DNA of 64,000 nucleotides, from assembly GCA_035532415.1 (NCBI GenBank), contig DATKRB010000006.1, forward strand, positions 1-64,000, read 5' to 3'. The DNA comes from DATKRB01 sp035532415. Lineage in GTDB: Bacteria > Actinomycetota > Acidimicrobiia > Acidimicrobiales > RAAP-2. Within the stretch, counting starts at the first letter, position 1. Each line of letters opens with the position of its first letter. The notes beneath the pieces are model-generated. The model did no database searches. It had not been told where the DNA came from and saw nothing but the letters and a program-made list of their open reading frames with translations. Below are positions 16,559 to 25,059 of this stretch, piece after piece. A program made the translations under genes and the position numbers.

Positions 16559-17791
16559 ATGTTCGAACAGCGCCTGGAGTACGGGCTATGGGATGCAGAC
16601 CAGCACTTCGCCGAGCCCGAGCGTGCCATCGCCGACTACATCGACCCGAAGTTCCGTGACACGGGCAAGCTGGCGGTTGACGTCGTCCGGCGGGAGCTGG
16701 ACCGCATGCGGGCCGAGGCGAAGGCCGCCGGCCAGGGTGAGGTCGAGATCCCTCAACTCGACGACAACGCTATCCGTCCTGGGACGTCCCTCAACAAGCT
16801 GAACCCTTGGACCGAGTTCTCGCCCCAAGAGCGTGAGGTGCGCATCGCCGAGTTCCGGGCGCTCGGCGACCAGGCGGCTACCGTCGAGGGCCGGCTCGGG
16901 ATCATGGATGCCCAGGGGGTGGAGGGTGCGCTGATGTTCCCCCAGCGCGAGGGGCTGATCGTGCACAACTGCTTCCCCGACGACGTGGAGGCGACCTTCG
17001 CCAACGTCCGGGCGTTCAACCGGTTCGTGGCCAGCGAGTGGGGCTTCGCCTACAAGGAGCGGATCTTCATCCCCGCTGCGATGTCGTTCCTCGACGTCGA
17101 CCTGGCGATCGCCGAGTTGGATCGGGTGATCGCCGACGGGGCTCGCACGCTCCTGCTGCCGCCAGGGCCGATCAACCGGCACTCGCCGGCCGACCCGAAG
17201 TTTGACCGGTTCTGGGCACGGGCCCAGGAGGCCGGGGTCAACATCGCCGTGCATCTCAACTACACCGAGTATCAGCAGCAGTCCGCAATGTGGAGCGAGG
17301 ACCCCGACCGCCACTACACCCGCCAGCCGGGTTTCACCGCCTTCCAGTGGTTCGCGTACTGGGGTGACCGTCCCATCATGGAGCTCACCGCGGCCCTGAT
17401 CTTCCACAACTTCTTCTCGCGGTTCCCCAACATCAACGTCGTGCTCTCCGAGCAGGGGTCTGTGTGGGTGCCTTACACGGTCCGGAAGATGGACCACGCC
17501 TTCATGCTCGGTCGTCCCACGACCTTCGGCGACCGGCTGACCTCACGACCCTCGGACATCTTCCGCCGGCACTTCCGGGTGTCGCCGTACCCCGAGGAGA
17601 GCGTCAAGCGGGTGCTTGAAGTGCTCAGCGTCGACCAATTGGTGTTCGGTTCGGACTTCCCGCACGGCGAAGGCCTTGACGATCCGTCCAAGTACGCGTT
17701 GATGATCCCGGACCTCTCGGCGGAGGAAACCAAGAGGATGATGCGCGACAACATGGCCGAATTTCTGCTTGGCCATCCGATCGACGCCTGA
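16559..17791 (+). CDS. Amidohydrolase-family metal-dependent hydrolase/decarboxylase (ACMSD-like)
   Basis: This 410-residue TIM-barrel protein of the amidohydrolase 2 family (PF04909 type) has start ATG 16559 with GAAGGGAG upstream. The N-terminal metal site is degenerate, DADQHFAEP instead of DxHxH. The central strand has VNIAVHLNYTEY, and the C-terminal site is QLVFGSDFPHGEGLDDPSKY with the conserved Asp. Family members hydrolyse or decarboxylate ring-cleavage products. This protein and the one at 25060 share long blocks (for example NFFSRFPNINVVLSEQGSVW versus NFFGRFPKIKVCLSEMGTVW) and are clearly paralogues. Its neighbours are CoA-dependent catabolic genes. The substrate is unknown. Confidence 0.88.
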   Translation: MFEQRLEYGLWDADQHFAEPERAIADYIDPKFRDTGKLAVDVVRRELDRMRAEAKAAGQGEVEIPQLDDNAIRPGTSLNKLNPWTEFSPQEREVRIAEFRALGDQAATVEGRLGIMDAQGVEGALMFPQREGLIVHNCFPDDVEATFANVRAFNRFVASEWGFAYKERIFIPAAMSFLDVDLAIAELDRVIADGARTLLLPPGPINRHSPADPKFDRFWARAQEAGVNIAVHLNYTEYQQQSAMWSEDPDRHYTRQPGFTAFQWFAYWGDRPIMELTAALIFHNFFSRFPNINVVLSEQGSVWVPYTVRKMDHAFMLGRPTTFGDRLTSRPSDIFRRHFRVSPYPEESVKRVLEVLSVDQLVFGSDFPHGEGLDDPSKYALMIPDLSAEETKRMMRDNMAEFLLGHPIDA

Positions 17792-17851
17792 AGGGATCTG
17801 CGCACGGGCAGAACTTGCTCCCACGATTCCGTGGGGCCGGCCCGAGCGAGC

Positions 17852-19384
17852 TCAAAGGTCCCTCAGCGCTCGTTTGTCCGGCTTGCCGCTGCCGAGCCAC
17901 GGCATGTCGTCCTCGTCGAGTACTAGCCAGCGGGTCGGCACCTTGTAGGCGGACAGCACGTTGTTGACCCGCTCGCGAAGGTCCTCGACGTCGATGGCGG
18001 CCCCCTTGGCGGGGATAACAGCCGCAGCCACGACCTCGCCTCGCGCTGCGTCGGGCATCCCGAACACAAACGCCATGCTGACGTCGGCAAAGGACCCCAA
18101 GACCCGTTCGACCTCGAGAGGCGACACGTTGGCCCCGCCGGTCTTGACTACCTCGCTGTAGCGGCCTCGGAACCAGATGCGGCCGTCCTCGAGGTAGCCG
18201 CGGTCGCCGGTGTGGTACCACCCGTCGGCGTCAAAGACCTCCTCGCGCTCTTTCTTGTACATCCCTGCCATGAGCCCGAAACCCCGGACGCAGAACTCCC
18301 CCTCTTGCCCGTCGGGCACGGGATCGCCCGTCTCGAGGTCGATCACGTTGTAGTCGAACCAGGCGCGGTTGGCATGGGGGCCAAAGGTCTCGGTCATGCC
18401 GAGGTTCGGCGGGTCGCCCTTCGAGGACACCATCGCCGCCCCCGGCTGGGGCAGCGTCAACGCGCTGAGGTCTCGTGAGGGGAAGGTGGGGTGGGCGCGC
18501 ACCTGGTCGAGGACGGTCGCCCATCCGAGGATCGACGTGCACCGCTCGCGCTCCAACAGGTCGAGGCAGCCACCAACCTCGAAACGCTCCTGGGTGACGA
18601 TGGCCGCGCCACAGTGCAGCGCACCGAGGAGCTCCTGCGGGCCGCCCACCCAGAAGAACGGCATGGCGCAGAACGTCCGGCCCGGGAAGGAGCCCGGCAG
18701 GCACATGCCCAGGTGGGCCTGGACCTTGCGGATCGCCGCCCCGTGGGTGTGCACGACCGCCTTCGGGTCCGCGCTCGACCCCGAGGTGTAGATCACGAGG
18801 AGGGGATCGGCCGGGCTGACCTCGGCCTCGACGTTGGCGAGGAGTTCGTCGGTGATGGCCGCCGGCTCGTCCGGTTCGACGGAGGTGGCCCACGACCGGT
18901 CGCTCCCACCGACCATCCAGATCTCTCGCAGGTACGGCACCTCGGGGTCGCGGAGCGGTCGACCATGACCGTCGGCCAGGCCGGGCACCGCCTCCTCGAG
19001 GAAGGCCTCGAAGTCCTTGCCGAGCAGGGTGCGGCCGGCGAAGAGGAGCGCGGCGTCGCTGATCCGCAGGGCTCGGCGCAGCTCGGCCGGCCGGTAAGTG
19101 GCCGGGAACAGCATCGGCATGGCACCGATGCGGGCCGAGGCGAGCCAGGCGACCACCCAGTCGATTCCCGTCGGCAGGACGATCCCGATGCGGGTGCCCT
19201 TTCCCACGCCGGCGGCGAGTAGCTGCTTGGCGAGCGCCGCCGAGGCCCGCTCGGCGCCGGCGAAGCTGATTCGCCGCTCCCAGAGCACGACGAAGTCGTC
19301 GTCACCGAACCGCTCGGCGGCCCGGTGGAGCAGCTCGGGCAGCGTGGGCCGGAACGGGATGTCGGGAAGGCCGCCGGGATTCAT
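17852..19384 (-). CDS. AMP-forming acyl-CoA synthetase
   Basis: This 510-residue enzyme activates a carboxylic acid to its CoA thioester using ATP. ATG 19384 overlaps the stop of the upstream VOC gene (ATGA), which fixes the start. The AMP-binding signature is LLVIYTSGSSADPKAVVHTH, an SGSS variant of SGTTG. The A5-type motif is MTETFGPHANRAWFD, the hinge region is YHTGDRGYLEDGRIWFRGRY, and the C-terminal catalytic Lys is in WLGSGKPDKRALRDL. It is the last gene of a three-gene minus-strand operon with a VOC protein and a hot-dog protein. The acid substrate is unknown. Confidence 0.9.
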   Translation of the reverse strand: MNPGGLPDIPFRPTLPELLHRAAERFGDDDFVVLWERRISFAGAERASAALAKQLLAAGVGKGTRIGIVLPTGIDWVVAWLASARIGAMPMLFPATYRPAELRRALRISDAALLFAGRTLLGKDFEAFLEEAVPGLADGHGRPLRDPEVPYLREIWMVGGSDRSWATSVEPDEPAAITDELLANVEAEVSPADPLLVIYTSGSSADPKAVVHTHGAAIRKVQAHLGMCLPGSFPGRTFCAMPFFWVGGPQELLGALHCGAAIVTQERFEVGGCLDLLERERCTSILGWATVLDQVRAHPTFPSRDLSALTLPQPGAAMVSSKGDPPNLGMTETFGPHANRAWFDYNVIDLETGDPVPDGQEGEFCVRGFGLMAGMYKKEREEVFDADGWYHTGDRGYLEDGRIWFRGRYSEVVKTGGANVSPLEVERVLGSFADVSMAFVFGMPDAARGEVVAAAVIPAKGAAIDVEDLRERVNNVLSAYKVPTRWLVLDEDDMPWLGSGKPDKRALRDL

Positions 19385-19905
19385 GACGTTCGGGCGCACC
19401 AGAGCAGGCCGCTCCAAGTCGGTGGAACGGCGTTCTTGGGGCGGCCGGAACCCTCCGGTCGAGGCAGAGAGACCGGCCAAGGTGCCGGAGCGGGGATTGG
19501 GGGCCCTGAGCAAGCCATCGGGGCAGCTCCTCGGGTCACCAGGGAGCAGGCGGCGTCGCCGGACGCCTCGAAGGTCACCTTGGTGGCCAGGGTGGCCAGG
19601 GTGGCGGCGAGGCCGCGAGCGGCGACGCCGAAGTCGTCGACCCAGAGGGCCACGCCCTGCATTCCGCCCCTAGTGCGCTGGAGAAAACGATCGGGGGCGG
19701 CGCCGGTGACGACGGGCTCGGCTAGCTCCAGTGATCCATCGCCCAGCCAGGTCATGCCGCCCCGCCGGCCGACGGTCGGGTCGTCGGACACGCCGTACTC
19801 GAGCACCCGCAATCCGAAGAGGGCGCCGAGACTGGCCACGGCCTCGTCGTAGTCCCGCTCGATCGCCGTGGAGTGGAACATGGCCTTGACGTGGTGGCCG
19901 CTCAC
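19381..19905 (-). CDS. VOC-superfamily (glyoxalase-like) protein
   Basis: The 174-residue frame starts at ATG 19905. Its N-terminal part reads KAMFHSTAIERDYDEAVASL and FGLRVLEYGVSDDPTVG, then GGMQGVALWVDDFGVAARGL, a beta-alpha-beta-beta-beta layout of glyoxalase/VOC proteins. The last 50 residues (SGPPIPAPAPWPVSLPRPEG) look unlike the family. However, the stop overlaps the next start as ATGA, so the frame is probably used as it stands. Bases 19931 onward encode the upstream hot-dog protein, 25 bases away. The function is unknown; metal ligands are not obvious. Confidence 0.6.
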   Translation of the reverse strand: MSGHHVKAMFHSTAIERDYDEAVASLGALFGLRVLEYGVSDDPTVGRRGGMTWLGDGSLELAEPVVTGAAPDRFLQRTRGGMQGVALWVDDFGVAARGLAATLATLATKVTFEASGDAACSLVTRGAAPMACSGPPIPAPAPWPVSLPRPEGSGRPKNAVPPTWSGLLWCARTS

Positions 19906-19930
19906 GACGAGTCCCCCCTCGGCGTCTCGG

Positions 19931-20755
19931 TCATTTCGGCTCGACCAGTCGGAACCGGCAGAATGTCACCGAGCACAGGCGGTCGTCGGCCCCCGCGGCC
20001 CGCAGCTCAACCCGGACCTGCGCGCAGCCCTCGGCGATGCGCAGCACCTCGGCCCGGGTGACGAAGGGGGCGCCCACCCCACGGGCCACGATCGAGGTGC
20101 CGAGGTGCTCGATCCAGAACCGGTCAGTGCCGGCGGCCTCGGCTGCCGCGATCATGGCCGCCGCCTCGGGCACGACCTGGAACGATCCTTGATGCAGGCC
20201 GTTGCGGCCGAGCTCGTCGGTGAGCTCGGCGATCTCCAGGCTGCCGTCGCCGCGGCGTCGGGCGCCGAACGCCTCGTACAGCGGCGGCAGGTCGGGGGAG
20301 TCGTCGACGCCGGGCCGGTTGTCGACGTAGTCGAACCCCGGGTTGGGTCCCCCCACGGCCCAATGGGTGCTACCGAGGCCAATGAGCCGGTCGGGACGAG
20401 CGACGTCCGTGAGCCGGCTCTCGGTGAAGAGCTGCGTCCTGCCCTCCCGCAGGATGCGACCCTCCAGGTGCACACGGTCCACGTCGGATGCCCGTTCGAA
20501 GAGGTGGACGTCGATCCGGGTGGGCGAGACGACCGCGATCGGGTCGACATTGATCCCCGCCGTGTCGAGGAGGGCGATGCCGAGTGGGGCCGCCAGCAAT
20601 CCGACGGGGCCCCGGAGGTCGCGTCGGATCGTGATCCAGCCCTCGGCCTCGTGGTTCCCCGTCGTCTCCGAATAGGTGCCGAGATAGCGGTAGGAGATGA
20701 GCCGGCCCACCCCCGTGCGCCACTCCTGGCGGGCCTCCTCGGCGGTTGACGGCAT
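19931..20755 (-). CDS. Double hot-dog-fold thioesterase/dehydratase-like protein
   Basis: This 274-residue protein is the first gene of the VOC/acyl-CoA ligase operon. Two repeats are visible. Repeat 1 (residues about 30-135) reads GRLISYRYLGTYSETTGNHE to VHLEGRILREGRTQLFTESR. Repeat 2 (about 150-270) includes GFDYVDNRPGVDDSPDLPPL and GTDRFWIEHLGTSIVARG, ending RVELRAAGADDRLCSVTFCR. This is the pattern of acyl-CoA thioesterase II/TesB-like or MaoC-like proteins. A role in handling the CoA thioester made by the downstream ligase is plausible. The substrate is not deducible. Confidence 0.65.
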   Translation of the reverse strand: MPSTAEEARQEWRTGVGRLISYRYLGTYSETTGNHEAEGWITIRRDLRGPVGLLAAPLGIALLDTAGINVDPIAVVSPTRIDVHLFERASDVDRVHLEGRILREGRTQLFTESRLTDVARPDRLIGLGSTHWAVGGPNPGFDYVDNRPGVDDSPDLPPLYEAFGARRRGDGSLEIAELTDELGRNGLHQGSFQVVPEAAAMIAAAEAAGTDRFWIEHLGTSIVARGVGAPFVTRAEVLRIAEGCAQVRVELRAAGADDRLCSVTFCRFRLVEPK

Positions 20756-20905
20756 GGTGGGTTCCCCCTCGACGGTGACGGCGCGAGACGCCAGCGGATC
20801 TTACAGGCGGCTCCTTGGGAGGTCGCCGGCATGGAGCGGCGTTCCGGCGTCCACCCGCTCCTCTCGGTGGCGCCGTCCGGTGTCGGCAGCCACGCTTGCT
20901 GGCTG

Positions 20906-22009
20906 ATGGACCTGGAGCTGACCGACGAGCAGACGTTCTTCCAGGAGACCACTCGGAAGTACCTGGAACGGGAGTACCCGCTCAGCGTGGTCCGCTCGCT
21001 CGAGGACGACCTCCACGGGTTCGATCGCGGGTACTGGCGCCAGGTGGCGGAGCTGGGCTGGACGTCGCTCCTGGTGCCCGAGGAGGAGGGCGGTGGCAGC
21101 GTGTCCTCGAACCCGGTCGCTGATCTGGCGATCGTGGCAGAGGTGAAGGGGCGTCTGGTCGCGCCCGGGCCGTTCCTGCCGATCAACCTCGTGACCGCCG
21201 CCCTCGGCCGGTCGGGGGCGGGGGATCGGCATGCGGAGGTATTGGCTGGGCTCATGAGCGGCGACACGATCGCCACCTGGGCATTCGCCGAGGCGAACGG
21301 TCGATGGGACGCCGCGGGGGTGCAACTGGTCGCCGAGGCCGACAGGGACGGCTTCGTCCTCCGGGGGGTCAAGCGTTTCGTGGAGGCGGCTGCAAGCGCC
21401 GATTGGTTCTTGGTGACCGCCCGCACGGGCGGCGACCTCACCCAGTTCCTCGTGCCGGCAACGTCGTCGGGGCTCACGGTCATCCCGGGCCGCAGCGTGG
21501 ATTTGGTCCGACGGTTCGGCGACGTGCGCTTCGAGGGGGTCCGGGTGTCCGCCAGCGCGGTGGTGGGCGAGGTGGGCGCCCGCCGACGACGTGGAGTGCC
21601 AACTCCAGATCGGGTGGCCGAGTCCGTTGGGGCAGGGGACCGGGTGTTCGAGTTCACCCAGGAGTACATGAAGGACCGGTGGTCGTTCGGGCGGCGCCTC
21701 GCGTCCTATCAGGCTCTCAAGCACCGCATCGCCGACATGCTGCTGTGGCTTGAGACGGGGATGGGGTGTGCGGAGGCCGCCGCCCGCTCTGTCGGCAGCG
21801 GGGCCCACTCGCGTGGTGAGCGTGGCCATGGCCTACGTCGGCCTCGATCGACCTGCTGAGCGATTGCGTGCAACTGCACGGCGGCATCGGGGTCACATGG
21901 GAGCACGACGTCCACCTCTATGAGCGCCGGGTCGCGCTCAACCGAGCCCCCCTATGGCACGCCCGAACAGCATCAGGAACGTCTGTGCGCGCTCCTCGAG
22001 AAGGGCTGA
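20906..22009 (+). pseudogene. Acyl-CoA dehydrogenase 1, frameshifted
   Basis: ATG 20906 gives MDLELTDEQTFFQETTRKYL, YWRQVAELGWTSLLVPEEEG and DRDGFVLRGVKRFVEAAASA, an acyl-CoA dehydrogenase. Near 21575 the frame slips (an out-of-frame ADDVECQLQI precedes VAESVGAGDRVFEFTQEYMK) and recovers. It slips again near 21790-21850, with the family C-terminus SDCVQLHGGIGVTWEHDVHL found in another frame, ending YGTPEQHQERLCALLEKG then TGA at 22007-22009. At least three indels mean no intact flavoenzyme can be produced. Confidence 0.85.
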
Positions 22010-22010
22010 G

Positions 22011-22610
22011 ATGATGGAGCAGATCGAGGACCTGGCGACCTACCGGGAGCGGACCCGGGAGTGGATCAGGGCGAACCTCGAGCCCAAGCGGGCCGGTCAG
22101 CCGTTCGTCGACCGCCGGACGAACCAGGAGCTGCAGGCCAAGCTGTTCGAGGCCGGCTTCTCGGGCTTCGCGTTCGCCGCCGAGTACGGCGGGGCCGGCC
22201 TCACCTTGGATCACCAGAAGGCGTTCTTCGATGAGGCGCTCGACTTCGTGTCTACGGGGTGTCCATCGGGATGCTGGCCCCGACGCTGCTCGACTTCGGC
22301 TCCGAGACCCTCAAGCAGCGCCACCTGCCCAAGATGCTCCGCGGCGAGCACGAGTTCATCCAGCTGCTGTCCGAGCCAAGCGCCGGACGGGCCTGCCTCG
22401 ACATGGCGGCCCACGAATTCGCCCGCCTACGCGGAGCTGGCCATGGCCATGGCCATGGCGGTGGCGGCCGCCGACGGTGTGATTTGGACGGATGAGCAGC
22501 CCGGTGGCGCCGAGGGCCGGGCCTGGCTGCCGTCGAGGGGCATCTCGCCCGCCGGGCGGCTCCAACGAGATGCAGCGTCGGCGGCGAGAGGCCGAGCCCC
22601 CACGGCCGAC
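22011..22610 (+). pseudogene. Acyl-CoA dehydrogenase 2, frameshifted and internally deleted
   Basis: ATG 22011 follows the stop of the previous gene by one base, so the two dehydrogenases were an operon. The first frame has DLATYRERTREWIRANLEPK and SGFAFAAEYGGAGLTLDHQK. After a shift near 22260 the sequence reads SIGMLAPTLLDFGSETLKQR and GEHEFIQLLSEPSAGR. A large deletion then brings in the C-terminal GGSNEMQR motif near 22560. It has perhaps half of the normal length of about 390 codons. Confidence 0.8.
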
Positions 22611-22628
22611 TCGGTAGTGTTACGACCT

Positions 22629-23270
22629 ATGGCAATCGAGCGCCCTCCGGAGACGAACCTTGATGAGGTGACGCGCATCGTCGGGGCGGCGTGGGACGTC
22701 CTCGTCCGCACCGGATACGACAATCTCAAGGTCCAGATGGTCGCCCGCCGTGCGGGCGTCTCGATCGGGAGCTTCTATCGGCACTTCGGCGGCAAGAAGG
22801 AGCTGATGGCCTCCTTGTGTCGAGAGGAGCTCATCCGGGCCACCGCCATCCTCGACGAACTGACCGCTACGGGCACGCCGGAGGAGCGGGTTCGGGCCTG
22901 GGTCGCGGCAGTGGTCAGCCTCCGCTATGGACATCGCGCCGGCCCGCGGGCCCGCTGGATCACCACGCTGCCGGCCGAGGTCCGGGACCTGGCCATCGAC
23001 GGCAACGACCCCGACGTCGACACGGGCCGCCCGCTACGCGCCGCGATCGCCGACGGCGTGCGGGACGGCAGCTTCCCGGCCGCCGATCCCGAACGCGGCG
23101 GCATGCTCGTGCAGGGCTTGTGTAGCTGGATCGACCAGGATCACGGCCGTCCTCCGGGGGACCGGGAGTCGGTGGTTGCCGCGGTGACCGAGTTCGTTCT
23201 CGCCGCCCTCACCAATCCTACTCGTCGCCTAGTGTCCCGGAAGGTTGAAGCGCCAGTAAATCTTGGTTGA
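22629..23270 (+). CDS. TetR-family transcriptional regulator, 3' end replaced by IS630 insertion
   Basis: ATG 22629 opens a 213-residue frame. The DNA-binding helix-turn-helix spans residues about 12-58 (GYDNLKVQMVARRAGVSIGS, FYRHFGGKKELMASLCREEL). The ligand-binding domain follows to about residue 200. At 23230 an IS630 element enters after NPTRRL, so the last 12 residues (VSRKVEAPVNLG) come from the IS end. Beyond the element, at 24463, the original frame continues as ALRVEAIIVDRRENREYLPR. The lost C-terminus is short, so some DNA-binding function could remain. It probably regulated the adjacent dehydrogenase operon (inference). Confidence 0.85.
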   Translation: MAIERPPETNLDEVTRIVGAAWDVLVRTGYDNLKVQMVARRAGVSIGSFYRHFGGKKELMASLCREELIRATAILDELTATGTPEERVRAWVAAVVSLRYGHRAGPRARWITTLPAEVRDLAIDGNDPDVDTGRPLRAAIADGVRDGSFPAADPERGGMLVQGLCSWIDQDHGRPPGDRESVVAAVTEFVLAALTNPTRRLVSRKVEAPVNLG

Positions 23271-24460
23271 ACGGGAATTTTCTGGTTTGGGTCGCGTTGA
23301 CCCGGTGTTATACGCCAACATCGGAGGAACGCTATGGCCCGTCGAGGACGCCCCACTGTCGAGATCATCTTGAGCGCCGAGGAACGCGCCACGCTGGAGC
23401 GCTGGGCACGCCGGCATTCGTCGTCGCAGATGCTGGCGTTGCGATCCAAGATCGTACTGGCCTGCGCGGCGGGGGGAGCCACCCACGCCGAGATCGCGGC
23501 CGAGTTGGCCTGTAATGCGGTGACGGTGGGCAAATGGCGGCACCGCTTCGCCGTTGATCGTCTCGATGGCCTCGTCGACGCCCCCCGTCCCGGGGCCGCC
23601 CGCACTATCGGCGACGACGTGATCGAAGCGGTCGTGGTCGAAACACTCGAGAGCGCGCCGCCCGACGCCACGCACTGGTCGACGCGCGGCTTGGCCGCCA
23701 AGCACGGGATCAGCCACACCACGGTGCGAGAGATCTGGCGGGCGTTCGGGCTCAAGCCGTGGCGAGCGGACAGCTTCAAAGTGTCGCCCGATCCCGACCT
23801 GGTGGAAAAGATCCGCGACCTGGTCGGGCTCTACATGAGCCCGCCGATCGCGGCCGCGGTGTTCGCCGTCGACGAAAAACCCCAGATCCAAGCGCTCAAC
23901 CGCACCGCACCGACCTTGCCCATGCTGCCGACGACCCCGGCCCGGGCCACCCACGACTACGAGCGCAACGGCACCTGCGACCTCTTCGCCGCTCTGAATG
24001 TGGCCACGGGGACAGTGATCACCGACATCCGTAAGTCCCACACCAGCGCCGACTTCATCGCTCTTTTGGACGAGGTGAACCGCGAAGTCCCGTCCGAGCT
24101 CGACGTGCACGTGATTCTCGACAATTTGCAGACCCACAAGACGCCCCAGGTCCACCGCTGGCTGCTGCGCCACCGCCGGTTCCACTTCCACTTCACCCCG
24201 ACGTACGGGTCGTGGATGAACCTCGTCGAGCGGTGGTTCTCCGCGCTCACCACCAAGAAGTTGAAGCGCTCGGCGCACCGCAACGTCAAAGAACTGGCCG
24301 CCGACATCTTGGACTGGGCGACCACCTGGAACGAGAACCCACGTCCGTTCGTGTGGACCAAATCGGCCGAACAGATCCTCGAGCGACTGGCCTCCTCCTG
24401 CGCCGCCATCAACGCCGGCGCATGATCCAGTTTTCACGGCGCTTCAACCTTCCGGGACAC
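23232..24460 (+). mobile_element. IS630-family element A (intact)
   Basis: This 1229-bp element has 23-base perfect inverted repeats beginning GTGTCCCGGAAGGTTGAAGC (23232-23254 and 24438-24460). It is flanked on both sides by TA (23230-23231 and 24461-24462), the target duplicated by IS630 elements. Removing the element and one TA restores the TetR reading frame. The repeats and transposase are intact, indicating a recent insertion. Confidence 0.95.
23334..24425 (+). CDS. IS630-family transposase A
   Basis: This intact 363-residue DDE transposase starts at ATG 23334 after a GGAGG-like site. The N-terminal helix-turn-helix includes GATHAEIAAELACNAVTVGK. The catalytic triad is present: Asp in AAVFAVDEKPQIQALNRT, Asp in DVHVILDNLQTHKTPQVHRW and Glu in YGSWMNLVERWFSALTTKK. 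The C-terminus KSAEQILERLASSCAAINAG is complete. It is a relative, but not a close copy, of the transposase at 34429-35466. Confidence 0.95.
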   Translation: MARRGRPTVEIILSAEERATLERWARRHSSSQMLALRSKIVLACAAGGATHAEIAAELACNAVTVGKWRHRFAVDRLDGLVDAPRPGAARTIGDDVIEAVVVETLESAPPDATHWSTRGLAAKHGISHTTVREIWRAFGLKPWRADSFKVSPDPDLVEKIRDLVGLYMSPPIAAAVFAVDEKPQIQALNRTAPTLPMLPTTPARATHDYERNGTCDLFAALNVATGTVITDIRKSHTSADFIALLDEVNREVPSELDVHVILDNLQTHKTPQVHRWLLRHRRFHFHFTPTYGSWMNLVERWFSALTTKKLKRSAHRNVKELAADILDWATTWNENPRPFVWTKSAEQILERLASSCAAINAGA

Positions 24461-24481
24461 TAGCCCTACGGGTCGAGGCCA

Positions 24482-24983
24482 TCATCGTCGATCGCCGCGA
24501 GAATCGCGAGTACCTACCTCGAGTTTTTCAGGGGGAAGTAGATAGGGGCTCAATGCCGGGGCACCGCCGGGCGTGGCGTGGGCGGCGCAGACGAAGGACT
24601 CGGCGCTCGAGGCGAAGGCGACCAGCGGAGGCCACCCCTTCGAGGCGCCACCCGCCGCCGTCGCGGCTGGCCCTGACGTCGGTGCGGTCGACGCGACCCA
24701 GGCGGTCGCCCACCATCCCGCTGACGATGCAGGTCCCATCCAGGATCCGCCCGAGCACATCGTCGAAGCGGCCATGGTCCTGTGACGCCAGGAGGGTGCC
24801 GGCCACCCCAACGGTGTCGATGAAGGGGCTCGTGACGAGGGAGCATCCCATCTCCTCGGACAGGGCGTACCCGTCGAGGAAGCTGCCGCCTCCGCCCACG
24901 ACCGAGGGGAGTGCCATGCCCAGTCGTGCCCGCGTCCGGGGCCACTGGACCGAGGAGGGGAACGACGTTCTCGCGTCTCGCAC
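24482..24983 (-). pseudogene. Acyl-CoA dehydrogenase 3, N-terminal remnant
   Basis: The minus-strand reading from about 24983 gives LPSVVGGGGSFLDGYALSEE, MGCSLVTSPFIDTVGVAGTL and GRFDDVLGRILDGTCIVSGM, typical of the N-terminal/middle part of acyl-CoA dehydrogenases. Near 24650 the frame shifts into GWPPLVAFASSAESFVCAAH. No C-terminal domain is present. It faces the disrupted TetR gene. Confidence 0.65.
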
Positions 24984-25059
24984 TACCTCCCCCGGACCGG
25001 CACCTCTAAACTATCTCCTGATGGCGGCCTCAGCCGGCATCAGGAGATAGGGGGAGCAC

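Noticed and set aside
20152..21669. A 505-residue minus-strand open frame across two genes
   Set aside because: It overlaps the hot-dog gene in another frame and the dehydrogenase on the other strand. The composition is low-complexity Ser/Arg/Pro.
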